Origin: Photorhabdus sp. CRCIA-P01
GTDB lineage: Bacteria > Pseudomonadota > Gammaproteobacteria > Enterobacterales > Enterobacteriaceae
DNA length: 64,000 nt
Direction of reading: 5' to 3'
NCBI RefSeq assembly: GCF_003545805.1
Contig: NZ_NMQR01000001.1
Coordinates: 124,001 to 188,000, forward strand
The translations under genes were made by a program, and so were the position numbers. The notes under the pieces are model-generated. The model saw only the letters and a list, made by a program, of their open reading frames with translations, ran no database searches and had not been told where the DNA came from. Shown here one piece after another: positions 45,169 through 55,401 of this stretch (position 1 is the first letter of the stretch; each line of letters starts with the position of its first letter).

Positions 45169-45431
45169 AAATAGTTAACGTGGTAGTTGTCGTTATTGCG
45201 CTTAATGCCTGATAAAAAAGCGAACACGGGGTTAGTCCCGTTCATGATTACTTGAGAGACTATAGATCCCGATAAAGAAGTGAACGTAGGGGTATTTCCC
45301 ACACGAATTACAAAAGATAGAGGTATACACCTAACATGGAGGAAAAAATTATCTCCATAACCATAAATGGCTTCGGCTGTCATGGTATTCCCTAAATTTT
45401 TAGCATTGTCCTGAACATAATGTGACACCAT
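45165..45431 (-). CDS. Small two-repeat protein leading the bkd operon
   Basis: 88 residues with a GGAG ribosome binding site 7 bases before ATG 45431. Residues 41-60 and 61-80 are a tandem repeat: VIRVGNTPTFTSLSG and VIMNGTNPVFAFLSG share V, I, G, P, F, L, S, G. The stop overlaps the bkdA start region, implying translational coupling. I recognise no family; the beta-rich repeats suggest a small strand-forming protein. Confidence 0.6.
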   Translation of the reverse strand: MVSHYVQDNAKNLGNTMTAEAIYGYGDNFFLHVRCIPLSFVIRVGNTPTFTSLSGSIVSQVIMNGTNPVFAFLSGIKRNNDNYHVNYL

Positions 45432-46533
45432 TTAAAAAACTCCAACCGATGAACAACAGCCATTCGTTAAGAGTAGGGCCAACAAGCATCGGCATTTCCA
45501 TGATTACAACACAATAAAAAAACAGGTTTTTACCTATATCTTTGAGTCCTGCAATGATAACGGCCTATCCCAATAGACATTAAGACATAGGAATAATTCA
45601 TTACTTTGCTAAATTATTTTGATAATCAGATTTTTTCGACAAGCTCTTCATTAGGTATTTTTATGTTTAACCAAGATATAGCCTCAATAATAACACGTAT
45701 TATATCAATCGAACTTGAGACTTTATGCTCACATTAGAATTCATTATATTTTGTGATGAATGTCAATAATGACCTCCTCATATCGAACAATAGATAAAAC
45801 TGAATTGACGAAATCACCCAGCATCAATCCTGATATTTTATAAAAATTTAGCTTATTATCTCTCATGTTTTATCATAAAAAAAACTGTAGTAATGCGGGA
45901 GTGATCACAAAAAGGGTAGCAAAAAACTTAACTATATGATTATTATGAAATTATCATCCCAAACAACGCTGATATTATAATGCAATTAGTAGGATATCAA
46001 CATATAAAAATATATTTCATAATCTTTTGAATATATTACCAATCATTCAAATAGTAAATTAAAAAAATGATAAGATAAAATATAATTCCCAAGAGATTGA
46101 TTTTAATGAATTTATCCCTATGTTATATAATTATTTCTATAAATAATAGAATCAAATGCAGGTATAATTTTCATACTTCGAAGAGTGATTAATTCATGCA
46201 ATTATTTCTACTTCAGAGACTCTTTCTCATTTCAAATAACAACGGCTTTGACAACCCCTTTGTTTAACATTGACAAACAACTCCAGCACTTTCGCACCAT
46301 GCCAATCATTTCCGTTGATTTTGCAAACGCAAACCTGAACACTCGGTGGTGGATATCCATTCCACCGTTACTTATCTTTCATACCGAATTTGAGTATTCG
46401 ATCACAATAGCTTCATCTGGTTAGTAGACTTGATTGCGATCTGCTAATCAACTCAATTATCTTTTAGTCCAAAAAAACCAGCTTGATAATTTAATTACGA
46501 TATAATAACTCATATCCCAAAAGGGTACATATC
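45432..46533. other. Long AT-rich divergent intergenic region (bkd operon / porin)
   Basis: Separates the leftward bkd operon from the rightward porin gene. No supported gene. A patch at about 46200-46420 is richer in G+C than its surroundings and could be a gene scrap. TATAAT at 46501-46506, about 28 bp before the porin ATG, is a likely -10 with weak -35. Confidence 0.5.
46501..46506 (+). promoter_or_regulatory. -10 element of the porin gene
   Basis: A consensus TATAAT 28 bp upstream of the start codon; the -35 is poor, suggesting activation. Confidence 0.45.
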
Positions 46534-47937
46534 ATGAAAAACCTTCACTATCTGATTGTCACACCAGGATTAATATTTTCAGCCGCTGCCCTTGCGTCAC
46601 CCGCCAATAGCATCGAGGCACGCCTGGATGCACTGGAACAGCGACTGCAACAAGCAGAACAGCGGGCTGCCCAAGCGGAAGTACGAGCCACTGCCGCCGA
46701 GCAACGCGCACAGCAACTAGAACAACGCACTATCGAAACCAAACAACAGACCATACAAATAGCACAAAGCTCTACTCTGCTGGAAAACAGTGCTTCATCA
46801 ACCAGAAACTTGAAACTGAATGATTTCACCGATCTAAAATTGTACGGCGATGTAGAATTCAATCTTGACAGCACCAGCCGAACCGGTCAGCTTACTTCAC
46901 TTAAAACCAGCGATAATAAAGACTGGAAACCTGGCGACAAAGAGCGTTGGAATATTAATGGCCGCATCTTGATCGGACTGGACGGTTACCGCCGCGATCA
47001 AAACAACAACTTTGCCGGCTTTAGCGTGCAACCGTTGGCCGACATAACTGGCAAAATGAATCTCGATGACGCCGCTTTCTTCTTCGGCCATGAGAAAAAC
47101 TGGCTGGCAAAAATCGGGCGTTTCGAAGCCTACGATATGTTCCCACTCAACCAAGATACTTTTATTCAGTATTCTGGTAATACCGCCAACGATTTGTATG
47201 CCGATGGTTTCGGCTATATCTATATGATGAAAGAAGGACGTGGCCGCAGTAACAGCGGTGGTAACCTAATGCTGAGTAAATACGCTGGCAACTGGTATTT
47301 CGAACTCAATACTCTATTCGAAGATGGCACTTCACTATTCCAAAATAACACCTACCACGGCAACACGCTGGAAAATAAAAAAAATGTCGCCTATCTGCGT
47401 CCAGTAGCCGCCTGGAAAAAAGACCCGTTCAGTGCAGCCATAGCGATGGAGAGTAATGTCGTCAATAACGCCTATGGCTACCAGAATGACCAAGGGCAAT
47501 GGATCGATCAATCCAAACGCAATGGTTACGGCATGACACTAAGTTGGAACGGTCTGGTGACCAATCCTGATGACGGCATTGTCGCTAACCTGAACACCGC
47601 CTATCTGGATGCCTCGGATGAACACAATTTCACTACCGGAATCAATGTGATGTGGCATCGTTTCGAACTGGGTTATATCTATGCCCACAACAATATCAAA
47701 GCGTTCAATACTGACGATACGACCGCACATATTAATCACCCATTCAGTGAACCGGGTAAATACGATATAAATACCATCCATATGTCATATCAGATTCCTA
47801 GCATCATGAATATGAAAAACTTTAATCTCTATCTTGGCGCTTACATCTCTATGCTGGAGGCAAATGCTAACAATAAAATCACCAATAATAATAACCGACG
47901 CTACGGCGCACGCGCCAGATTTAAATATCTCTTCTGA
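46534..47937 (+). CDS. LamB/ScrY-type carbohydrate porin
   Basis: 467 residues. Signal peptide MKNLHYLIVTPGLIFSAAALA, then a coiled coil of repeated AEQRAxQAEVR-like heptads (about 25-75) as in ScrY, then an 18-strand barrel with family segments (FSVQPLADITGKMN, KIGRFEAYDMFPLNQDTF) ending RYGARARFKYLF with terminal Phe. It would take up oligo- or glucoside sugars through the outer membrane. AAGGG ribosome binding site. No sugar-utilisation genes remain beside it. Confidence 0.9.
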   Translation: MKNLHYLIVTPGLIFSAAALASPANSIEARLDALEQRLQQAEQRAAQAEVRATAAEQRAQQLEQRTIETKQQTIQIAQSSTLLENSASSTRNLKLNDFTDLKLYGDVEFNLDSTSRTGQLTSLKTSDNKDWKPGDKERWNINGRILIGLDGYRRDQNNNFAGFSVQPLADITGKMNLDDAAFFFGHEKNWLAKIGRFEAYDMFPLNQDTFIQYSGNTANDLYADGFGYIYMMKEGRGRSNSGGNLMLSKYAGNWYFELNTLFEDGTSLFQNNTYHGNTLENKKNVAYLRPVAAWKKDPFSAAIAMESNVVNNAYGYQNDQGQWIDQSKRNGYGMTLSWNGLVTNPDDGIVANLNTAYLDASDEHNFTTGINVMWHRFELGYIYAHNNIKAFNTDDTTAHINHPFSEPGKYDINTIHMSYQIPSIMNMKNFNLYLGAYISMLEANANNKITNNNNRRYGARARFKYLF

Positions 47938-48071
47938 TGTAGGTTAATGGTCTTCGTTGTCGGCATAACCGTAATTGAAGTAGTCAGCCAGATCTAAATT
48001 TTTAACGCGATCATGCTGGCAAATAAATAAAACAGAGGATAAGACATGATGAACCGAATAGGTGAGTATCT
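47938..48071 (+). other. Porin downstream region with an interrupted short frame
   Basis: An AGAGGAT ribosome binding site and ATGATG at 48046 begin MMNRIGEYL, which stops inside the adjoining ERIC element at 48075. A gene once linked to the porin may have been cut off by the repeat. Confidence 0.35.
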
Positions 48072-48256
48072 ATAGCCTTCATCTTTCAAGCTGCTGCTTT
48101 GTTGGCTACTTTCACTCACCCCAGTCACATAGTTGTCTATGCTCCTGGGGATTCGTTCACTTGCCGCCTCGCTGCAACTCGAAATCTATTAGGTATATGC
48201 TCCTGGGGATTCGCTCACTTGCCGCCGCGCTGCAACTCGAAATCTATTAGGTATAT
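48072..48256. repeat. ERIC element with 58-bp internal tandem duplication
   Basis: 48072-48198 is an ERIC (IRU) element: CATCTTTCAAG..., CTCACCCCAGTCACATAG, GCTCCTGGGGATTCG, ending TAGGTATAT. Its right half is repeated in tandem (48139-48196 and 48197-48254), with only a few substitutions. Confidence 0.88.
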
Positions 48257-48514
48257 AGCAATATGGGCGTGACATTAATCGAAATTATGGACGATAAAAT
48301 AATTCTCCTCAGCGATTACTTTAAATTTTAAGTGCCTCATTAAGTAGGATATCGCTGTAATAAAAATTTGGTGCTCTCTGGATGTTGTATTTGGTTTAAA
48401 TATTATCGCTACGCTCTTGTTTTATTAGTCTGGCTTCCAAGAAGAAGGTGAAGAGAATAAGATTAATACCGATCAATACCATCAATCATATTTCCGGAAA
48501 ATCTTTAATCCTGA

Positions 48515-48536
48515 GTGGCAGGTTTACCCCTGCCAC
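48515..48536 (+). terminator. Terminator-like hairpin
   Basis: GTGGCAGG/CCTGCCAC with a 6-nt loop followed by ATTTATA. The 48257-48514 stretch before it has no supported gene. Confidence 0.45.
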
Positions 48537-48539
48537 ATT

Positions 48540-48667
48540 TATACCCGTTATCTTTCAAGTTGCCTCTTTGTTGGCTGCACTCACTCACCCCGGTCACATA
48601 GTTCGCTATGCTCCCGGGGATTCGCTCCCTTGCCGTCGCGATGCATCTTGAAATCCATTGGGTATAT
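48540..48667. repeat. ERIC element abutting the cheZ stop codon
   Basis: 128 bp from ATACCCGTTATCTTTCAAG to TGGGTATAT with the CACCCCGGTCACATAG and CTCCCGGGGATTCG core. Its end touches the cheZ stop codon (48668). Confidence 0.9.
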
Positions 48668-49318
48668 TCAGAAACCTAAGCTATCCAGTAGATCATCAAC
48701 CTGAGCCTGATTAGCAATAACACCCACGCCGTTTTGGTTCACCTGCGGGCCATTTAGCAAGCTGTCAGCCTCTTTCTTAGTTTTCGCTATCTGATCAGCT
48801 GGCATATTTTCCATTAATACCATGACCAACTGTTTTTCTATTTCCTGAATAACATCCATCATCCGCTTGATAACCTGACCGGTAAGATCCTGAAAGTCCT
48901 GTGCCATCATGATCTCCAGCAGTTGAGCGTTAGTGAAAGCGGTATGTTCAGGTACCGAATTGAGGTAATTCCGGGTATCCATCACCAGAGAGCGCGCCAC
49001 TGGCAATTCAACTGGGTTTTCAAACCACTCATCCCAACGTTTAGTCAATGATATTGCCGATGCTTCCAACTCATTCTGACGAGGTTGAGCCGCCTCAACA
49101 CAATTAAGTGCCCTCTCCGCCGCCTGCGCTGTCATCTGCACAACATAATCCAGGCGTTCTCTTGCATCGGGGATTGCTTCAGCAGCCTGAGCAATGGTTT
49201 GATCCAATCCCAACTCACGTAAACTATCACGCAACATACGCGTAAGCTGGCCGATACGGCTGATAATTTCACTGGCACTAATGGTCTCATCCCTTGGCAT
49301 GACTGGATTTACACTCAT
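48668..49318 (-). CDS. cheZ: CheY-P phosphatase CheZ
   Basis: 216 residues. Long helical hairpin with the catalytic Gln region ([20 protein letters not shown]) and the C-terminal CheY-binding peptide [13 protein letters not shown], all intact. It dephosphorylates CheY-P near receptor arrays. It follows cheY by 9 bp. Confidence 0.96.
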   Translation of the reverse strand: MSVNPVMPRDETISASEIISRIGQLTRMLRDSLRELGLDQTIAQAAEAIPDARERLDYVVQMTAQAAERALNCVEAAQPRQNELEASAISLTKRWDEWFENPVELPVARSLVMDTRNYLNSVPEHTAFTNAQLLEIMMAQDFQDLTGQVIKRMMDVIQEIEKQLVMVLMENMPADQIAKTKKEADSLLNGPQVNQNGVGVIANQAQVDDLLDSLGF

Positions 49319-49327
49319 TATGTCTCC

Positions 49328-49717
49328 TTAGAGGCCCAGTTTTTCAAATATTTTGTTGAGCTTTTCTTCCAAAGTAGCTGCGGTAAAAGGTTTAACAACA
49401 TAACCACTGGCCCCGGCTTGCGCGGCTGCAATGATATTTTCTTTCTTCGCTTCCGCAGTCACCATCAAAACCGGTATCTTAGCCAATTGGGCATCTTCAC
49501 GAATGATTTTTAGCAACTCTAAACCATCCATATTGGGCATATTCCAATCAGAGATGATAAAGTCAAATTGAGATGCACGAATCTTAGCCAAGGCTTCTAC
49601 CCCATCTTGAGCTTCTTCTACATTATTAAAGCCCAATTCTTTTAAAAGGTTACGAACAATGCGACGCATGGTTGAAAAATCATCAACCACCAAAAATCTC
49701 AGATCCTTATTCGCCAT
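49328..49717 (-). CDS. cheY: Chemotaxis response regulator CheY
   Basis: 129 residues, nearly identical in layout to E. coli CheY: DD at 12-13 ([10 protein letters not shown]), phospho-acceptor Asp57 in [13 protein letters not shown]87 in [12 protein letters not shown]109 in [12 protein letters not shown]. It carries the signal from CheA to the flagellar switch. An ERIC element separates it from cheB. Confidence 0.98.
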   Translation of the reverse strand: MANKDLRFLVVDDFSTMRRIVRNLLKELGFNNVEEAQDGVEALAKIRASQFDFIISDWNMPNMDGLELLKIIREDAQLAKIPVLMVTAEAKKENIIAAAQAGASGYVVKPFTAATLEEKLNKIFEKLGL

Positions 49718-49773
49718 AAAAACTCCTTGAAATTATTTACCAATCAGCGCAGAGCCGCTTAAAAAATTAAATT

Positions 49774-49902
49774 TATACCCGTCATCTTTCAAGTTGCCTC
49801 TTTGTTGGCTGCGCTCACTCACCCCGGTCACATAGTTATCTATGCTCCCGGGGATTCGCTCCCTTGCCGTCGCGATGCACCTTGAAATCCATAGGGGTAT
49901 AT
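49774..49902. repeat. ERIC element inside the chemotaxis operon
   Basis: 129 bp between cheB and cheY with full ERIC core (CTCACCCCGGTCACATAG, CTCCCGGGGATTCG) and TATACCC / GGGGTATAT ends. It would be transcribed in the cheB-cheY mRNA and can fold as a long hairpin. Confidence 0.9.
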
Positions 49903-49912
49903 CCGATAGCGG

Positions 49913-50965
49913 TTAAATACGGACAGCTTGCCCCGAGCTTATTTTTGCCAACATTCTCTTGCTCATTTTGAGTATATCCATGACCTCATCCACCGCCCCC
50001 ATTTGTATTGCCGCTCTTGGCATACCAAATACCACACAACTTGCTTCATCCTGCGCCAACGTGTACGCTCCAGCTTGCTTCATCTCCAGTAAACCTGCCG
50101 CACCATCACTGCCCATGCCGGTCAGTAACACTCCGACAGCATTCCTCCCGGCAAATTTAGCAACTGATCGGAACAACACATCCACAGACGGACGATGACG
50201 ATTAACAGCTGGTGCATCGGTGATCAGAATCTGGTAATCAGCACCATTACGGCATAGCTCCATATGGCGATCACCCGGAGCAATGTAGGCATGCCCCGGC
50301 AAAATCCGTTCACCATTTTCAGCCTCTTTTACGGTAATTTGGCTAAGTTTATTTAGTCGTTCAGCAAAAGAACGGGTAAAACCAGGTGGCATATGTTGAG
50401 TAATAAGGAGTGCTGGGCTGGTGACAGGTAACGGTTGCAACAAATTCTTTATTGCTTCCGTTCCTCCAGTAGAAGCGCCTACTGCTATCAGTTTTTCACT
50501 GGATAACAAAGGTTTAAAACTTAAAGGAGCAGAACTTACCGGTGTGGTTATTGGCACGGATAGTTTGGCTTGTGCCGCTGTTCGTATTTTCTCCGCAATA
50601 AATTCACTGTAAGCCAGCATTCCTTCACGAATACCTAATTGAGGTTTGGTTACAAAATCAACAGCACCAAGTTCCAATGCCCTTAATGTGATTTCAGAAC
50701 CTTTGGCTGTCAGAGAAGAGATCATAACCACCGGCATTGGCCGTAAGCGCATTAATTTTTCTAGAAAATCAATACCATCCATGCGTGGCATTTCAACATC
50801 TAGTGTGAGTACTTGTGGATTATGCTTTTTAATTAGATCACGTGCTACCAGTGGATCTGGCGCACAAGCCACTACCTCCATATCCGGGTGACTATTGATG
50901 ATCTCTCTCATGATTTGACGCATAAGCGCTGAATCATCGACACAAAGAACAGTTATTTTATTCAT
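49913..50965 (-). CDS. cheB: Receptor methylesterase/deamidase CheB
   Basis: 350 residues. N-terminal receiver ([14 protein letters not shown], Asp in [15 protein letters not shown]) and C-terminal esterase with catalytic Ser ([10 protein letters not shown]), His (TQHMPPGFT) and Asp ([11 protein letters not shown]). It demethylates chemoreceptors for adaptation. It overlaps cheR by 8 bp. Confidence 0.97.
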   Translation of the reverse strand: MNKITVLCVDDSALMRQIMREIINSHPDMEVVACAPDPLVARDLIKKHNPQVLTLDVEMPRMDGIDFLEKLMRLRPMPVVMISSLTAKGSEITLRALELGAVDFVTKPQLGIREGMLAYSEFIAEKIRTAAQAKLSVPITTPVSSAPLSFKPLLSSEKLIAVGASTGGTEAIKNLLQPLPVTSPALLITQHMPPGFTRSFAERLNKLSQITVKEAENGERILPGHAYIAPGDRHMELCRNGADYQILITDAPAVNRHRPSVDVLFRSVAKFAGRNAVGVLLTGMGSDGAAGLLEMKQAGAYTLAQDEASCVVFGMPRAAIQMGAVDEVMDILKMSKRMLAKISSGQAVRI

Positions 50966-51845
50966 GACCTCTCCTTGCCCGGCCTACACCGTAAACGGTC
51001 TGTCCTTGCAAGTAGAATTCCCGGCTTATTTGAGTGACATTTTCAGAATGCCCTGCAAAGAGCAATCCATCAGGTTTTAACAAAGCAACAAAATGGCGCA
51101 GTATCCGTTCCTGCGTCTTTTTATCAAAATAAATCATAACATTACGGCAAAAGATGGCATCAAATTTCTCTTCAAACGGCCAATTGGGATCTAACAAGTT
51201 TAGATGCTGGAATGTCACCATGTCAGCAAGTTGGGGCCGGACACGAGCATAACCCTCATAAGATCCAATACCTTTAAAAAAGTAACGTTTTCTCTGTTGA
51301 TCGGTCAGTTGGCGCAATTCATCCAGTCGGTAAACCCCTTTGCGTGCTTTTTCCAATACATGGGTATCAATATCACTGGCAATAATTTTTGCCCGGTGAA
51401 AACGCTCCCCTAAGACATCACTTAGCGTCATTGCAATCGAATATGGCTCTTCTCCTGTCGATGCCGCTGCACTCCATACCCGATACGATCCACTCTTCTT
51501 ACTTGCATGTTTAACTAACAGAGGAAAATGATGAGCTTCCCTGAAAAAAGCCGTCAGGTTAGTTGTCAACGCATTGATAAATTCCTGCCACTCCTCACTA
51601 TTCATGTCATTTTCAAGAATGAACAGGTATTGCCCAAAATCACGTATTTCAAGGGTACGCAAACGCCGAATTAAACGGTTGTAAACCATCTCCCGTTTAT
51701 GTGCAGCCAGCACAATACCCGCACGTTGATATATGAGCTGGCAGATGCGCTCAAAATGCGCATCTGACATGGTATAACGCTGAATCATGTGATTCAGTGG
51801 CGAAGACGGCAAGCTTGTCGCTGAAGCAATTAAATTTGATTTCAT
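50958..51845 (-). CDS. cheR: Receptor methyltransferase CheR
   Basis: 295 residues. SAM-binding [19 protein letters not shown] and the [14 protein letters not shown] loop are clear. It methylates receptor glutamates, docking on the NWETF tail that only one of the two nearby receptors has. Confidence 0.97.
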   Translation of the reverse strand: MKSNLIASATSLPSSPLNHMIQRYTMSDAHFERICQLIYQRAGIVLAAHKREMVYNRLIRRLRTLEIRDFGQYLFILENDMNSEEWQEFINALTTNLTAFFREAHHFPLLVKHASKKSGSYRVWSAAASTGEEPYSIAMTLSDVLGERFHRAKIIASDIDTHVLEKARKGVYRLDELRQLTDQQRKRYFFKGIGSYEGYARVRPQLADMVTFQHLNLLDPNWPFEEKFDAIFCRNVMIYFDKKTQERILRHFVALLKPDGLLFAGHSENVTQISREFYLQGQTVYGVGRARRGHE

Positions 51846-51851
51846 CTGGCC

Positions 51852-53486
51852 TCAGCGAGTCTGATTGACTGTCCCTTCGCTATCCGCGGACCTCAGCGTC
51901 AGTGAAAGTTCATTTTCAAGCTTATTTTCTGAATTATCGGGTAACTCAAATTGTGCCACTATTTTCACCAAAATATCGGCCTGGTCTTCAAGTGCCGCCG
52001 CCGCCGCAGCTGACTGTTCAACCAATGCGGCGTTCTGCTGAGTAACCTGATCCATCTGTGTAACAGCTTGTGCTACTTGATGAATCCCCCGACTTTGTTC
52101 ATCAGATGCCGCAGCAATTTCAGCCATCAGATCCGTGACCTGGTTTACAGAAACGACCAATTCATTCATGGTCTTCCCTGCATGACTAACTAACTCGGAA
52201 CCTTGGCTTACCCGCTGAACGGATTCACTAATTAATGTCTTAATCTCTTTCGCTGCTTCGGCACTTCGCTGAGCAAGATCCCTCACTTCACCAGCAACAA
52301 CAGAGAAACCTCGGCCTTGTTCACCTGCCCGGGCGGCTTCTACTGCCGCATTCAGGGCCAAAATGTTGGTCTGAAATGCAATACCATCAATAACGCTGAT
52401 AATGGCACTGATTTTCTGTGAGCTATTGGCAATTGCATCCATTGTTTCCACAACATCAACTGTCAGTTCGCCCCCTTTAGAGGCTGTTTTCGATGCAGAT
52501 ACCGCCAATTCACTAGCCTGGCGAGCATTTTCCGCATTCTGACGCACAGTTGCAGTCAGTTGTTCCATACTGGCTGCCGTTTCTTCCAGTGATGCAGCTT
52601 GCTCTTCAGTGCGGGAAGAGAGATCGGTATTACCCTGAGTAATTTCCTGAATACCGCTATACATCAAGTTAGTATTCTCTTTTACCAAAGTAATGGAATT
52701 AACCAATGAACGTTGCATTTCACGTAATTTGAGGAACACTTCACCAATTTCATCTTGAGTGAAAACAGAAACTTCTTTATTAAGTTTTCCTTCCGCAACA
52801 TTTTGGAAGTGACTACGCATATTGGCAAAAGGTCTAAGCAGATTCTTTTTCAACCACCAATGAGCCGCCCAGGCAACAGCCAGTACCATTAAGATCGCAC
52901 CTGCAAACATGGCAACTGAAATTTGGTAATAAAGACGGCCATCTTGAACGGCGGTTGTAATCTCCTCACCGATATATTGCATATAATGATTGAAATCAGA
53001 TTCAAGTTGCTGCTGATACTTTTCTGTCGGCTGGTCTAAGAATGCATCATAATTACCACTTTCTAAAAAAGCCGAGAGTTCTCTAAGCGCTTTGATATAT
53101 TCCTTATAACTGGTTTCTACTGAAGCCAGCAATACACTACTACCATCCTCGTCATTTAATTTAGGCAGCGCAATAAACTCGGCAAAATGCATCTCAGCCC
53201 TATCTAAGGTCTCCTTAACATTAGCGACCATACTGCCAATATGATCCTCAGATTGTTGCAGCGTTTTCCCTACAGCGATTCGATTAAGTGTATTACGCGA
53301 TTGCAGCAGAGCTGCCCAGCTCAACCCTAAGGTATCCCTCTTCTGTGTTCCCAGATCAATCCGTTCAATATAAGACTGATCTGCATGAATGATTCCAAGT
53401 GATAAACCACTTGAGATTATCTGCATTACACAAAACATCATCAGTAACAGATATAAACTGGTTGATATACGAAGCCTGCCTAACAT
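51852..53486 (-). CDS. Methyl-accepting chemotaxis protein without NWETF tail
   Basis: 544 residues: two membrane spans (about 10-32 and 190-212) around a four-helix periplasmic domain, HAMP, and the signalling hairpin ([20 protein letters not shown]). In the ligand site the first two Arg are present (QSRNTLNR) but the third is replaced (IAVGK), so serine/aspartate-type binding is unlikely. The C-terminus ends VNQTR without the CheR/CheB pentapeptide, as in minor receptors such as Trg/Tap. Confidence 0.93.
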   Translation of the reverse strand: MLGRLRISTSLYLLLMMFCVMQIISSGLSLGIIHADQSYIERIDLGTQKRDTLGLSWAALLQSRNTLNRIAVGKTLQQSEDHIGSMVANVKETLDRAEMHFAEFIALPKLNDEDGSSVLLASVETSYKEYIKALRELSAFLESGNYDAFLDQPTEKYQQQLESDFNHYMQYIGEEITTAVQDGRLYYQISVAMFAGAILMVLAVAWAAHWWLKKNLLRPFANMRSHFQNVAEGKLNKEVSVFTQDEIGEVFLKLREMQRSLVNSITLVKENTNLMYSGIQEITQGNTDLSSRTEEQAASLEETAASMEQLTATVRQNAENARQASELAVSASKTASKGGELTVDVVETMDAIANSSQKISAIISVIDGIAFQTNILALNAAVEAARAGEQGRGFSVVAGEVRDLAQRSAEAAKEIKTLISESVQRVSQGSELVSHAGKTMNELVVSVNQVTDLMAEIAAASDEQSRGIHQVAQAVTQMDQVTQQNAALVEQSAAAAAALEDQADILVKIVAQFELPDNSENKLENELSLTLRSADSEGTVNQTR

Positions 53487-53502
53487 GTAATCACCTCTGT
53501 TA

Positions 53503-53522
53503 ACGGCTGCATGTGCAGCCGT
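53503..53522. other. Hairpin between the two receptor genes
   Basis: ACGGCTGC-ATGT-GCAGCCGT: a perfect 8-bp stem with 4-nt loop and no T-run. It may stabilise the upstream transcript end or lower downstream expression. Confidence 0.6.
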
Positions 53523-53539
53523 AGTTATCGCTTAGTGTT

Positions 53540-55234
53540 TTAAAATGTTTCCCAATTAGCTTGTTCTTCCACATTGTTGGCTTTCTTCAACACCAGTGGA
53601 TTCGATTTAGCAGGAGGAGCCTTAGCCACAGGCAAATGCTCAATTTTCATTTCGGGTTGAGATTTATCGCCAAGATTCGGTAATTGAAACAAAGAAACTA
53701 GTTTCTTCAATCCAGCCGCTTGATCTTCCAGAGCCGCCGCCGCCGCTGCGGATTGCTCAACTAAAGCGGCATTTTGTTGTGTTACACGATCCATTTCGGA
53801 GATAGCCAGACCAACCTGAGTTATCCCTCTGCTTTGTTCATCGGATGCAGATGCAATTTCACCCATAATGTCAGTTACACGGGTTACTGAACTGACAATG
53901 TTATTCATTGTTTCGCCTGCGCTCTCAACCAGGACAGAACCTGTATCCGCGCGGCTTACTGAATCTTCTATTAATGCTTTGATCTCTTTTGCTGCCTCGG
54001 CACTACGCTGTGCAAGGTTACGCACTTCTCCTGCCACAACAGCAAAACCTCGCCCATGTTCACCGGCACGTGCGGCTTCCACTGCGGCATTCAGCGCCAA
54101 AATGTTAGTCTGGAACGCAATAGCATCAATAACACTGGTAATATCGGAAATCTTCTGAGAACTACCAGCAATTTCACGCATTGTCTGTACAACATTCGCC
54201 ACGACTTTTCCGCCCTGGCGTGCAACTTCAGAAGCACTATCAGCCAGGTTACTTGCCTGAAGAGCATTTTCCGCATTTTGGCGTACAGTTGCTGTCAATT
54301 GCTCCATACTGGCGGCAGTTTCTTCCAAAGAAGCAACCTGTTCCTCAGTACGCGAAGAGAGATCATTATTTCCGGCGGCAATTTCACTGGTTCCATCATA
54401 AATGCTTTCACTACTTTGACGAACACTACTGACAGTAGTGATAAATTCTTTCTGCATATGCTTCAGGCCAACAGCCAGCGTACTCATCTCATTTCTGCCT
54501 AAAACAGTAATATTTTGTGTCAAATCACCGGTGGAAAGCGCTTTAATGTTCTCCAATAATTTGTTTAACGGATTCAGTAAACTATGTTTGATGCTAACCC
54601 AACTAAAAATCATGGCTGAAACCAGAATCAGTATGACAATACCCAACATAATCATCGCATTTCTGTAGGATATATCTGCATCAAATACCACATCAGAATA
54701 GAGATGATCATTTTGAGTCAAATAGAAGTTATATTCTTCCTCAAAAGCACTCTGATATTTGCTCGTTGGTTGGTTGAAAAATTCTACCGCCCGATCATGT
54801 TCAAGCAGAACAATAAGCTCATGAAGCGCTGAAATATAAACATCATAGGCTTTTTTAAGGCGATTAAGACTTTCTGATTCATGAATAGGCAATTTAGCGG
54901 TCTGTTCGTATTGTTCAAAACGCTGCTCTGCGATAGAGAGGTTACTTCTGGTATCTGTCAGTAACTGCTCCAGTGTGTAGTAATTATCGACTCCCTCGTC
55001 TTTTTTCATCATGTAACGAATGCCAGCACGGTTCAAACTGTTACGGGCCTGTAACAAATTAACCCAAGTGTCATTCAAAAATGTCTGCTGTTCCCGCATT
55101 TTATCCAGTATTTCTAGATTTTCCTTGTTACTTTTCAACTCATGGAAGAAAAGCCCTCCGGATATAAATTGCAGAGCACCAAATAATATGATGACCGCCA
55201 TCAGTCCGGTCACTATTTTCATTCGGTTAAACAT
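53540..55234 (-). CDS. Methyl-accepting chemotaxis protein, Tsr-like
   Basis: 564 residues: membrane spans about 7-29 and 190-212, periplasmic four-helix domain, HAMP, signalling hairpin. The three ligand Arg of Tsr are present ([14 protein letters not shown]) and the Thr in NQPTSKYQ; the C-terminus ends NWETF, the CheR/CheB docking site. A serine-type receptor is likely. It heads the mcp-cheRBYZ transcript behind a sigma-28 promoter. Confidence 0.94.
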   Translation of the reverse strand: MFNRMKIVTGLMAVIILFGALQFISGGLFFHELKSNKENLEILDKMREQQTFLNDTWVNLLQARNSLNRAGIRYMMKKDEGVDNYYTLEQLLTDTRSNLSIAEQRFEQYEQTAKLPIHESESLNRLKKAYDVYISALHELIVLLEHDRAVEFFNQPTSKYQSAFEEEYNFYLTQNDHLYSDVVFDADISYRNAMIMLGIVILILVSAMIFSWVSIKHSLLNPLNKLLENIKALSTGDLTQNITVLGRNEMSTLAVGLKHMQKEFITTVSSVRQSSESIYDGTSEIAAGNNDLSSRTEEQVASLEETAASMEQLTATVRQNAENALQASNLADSASEVARQGGKVVANVVQTMREIAGSSQKISDITSVIDAIAFQTNILALNAAVEAARAGEHGRGFAVVAGEVRNLAQRSAEAAKEIKALIEDSVSRADTGSVLVESAGETMNNIVSSVTRVTDIMGEIASASDEQSRGITQVGLAISEMDRVTQQNAALVEQSAAAAAALEDQAAGLKKLVSLFQLPNLGDKSQPEMKIEHLPVAKAPPAKSNPLVLKKANNVEEQANWETF

Positions 55235-55269
55235 GTTTTCCCTTTTTACAATAGATCAGCATGGCTCTG

Positions 55270-55296
55270 TTATCGGCATCATCAAGGGAAACTTTA
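55270..55296 (-). promoter_or_regulatory. Consensus sigma-28 (FliA) promoter of the receptor operon
   Basis: Minus strand: TAAAGTTT, 11-bp spacer, GCCGATAA, an exact match to the enteric FliA consensus. It is about 36 bp before the Tsr-like start codon. Confidence 0.92.
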
Positions 55297-55352
55297 CTGG
55301 TCGAATAAAAGAAATTTGAATATTTTTTCTGGTTTGGAATTTACGGGAATAC

Positions 55353-55389
55353 AGACAAAAAATAACTGCCATCCGTCGATGATGGCAGT
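55353..55389 (-). terminator. Rho-independent terminator after cheW
   Basis: ACTGCCATC / GATGGCAGT, 9-bp stem, followed by TATTTTTTG on the minus strand, 13 bp past the cheW stop. It separates the motAB-cheAW transcript from the receptor operon. Confidence 0.88.
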
Positions 55390-55401
55390 CACATTTAATG
55401 A

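Noticed and set aside
45752-45767. TGTGA-N6-TCAAT as CRP site
   Set aside because: Only one half matches well, and the region is very AT-rich.
46185-46424. 79-codon plus-strand frame before the porin
   Set aside because: GTG start, no resemblance to known proteins; higher G+C than surroundings hints only at a scrap of a gene I could not identify.
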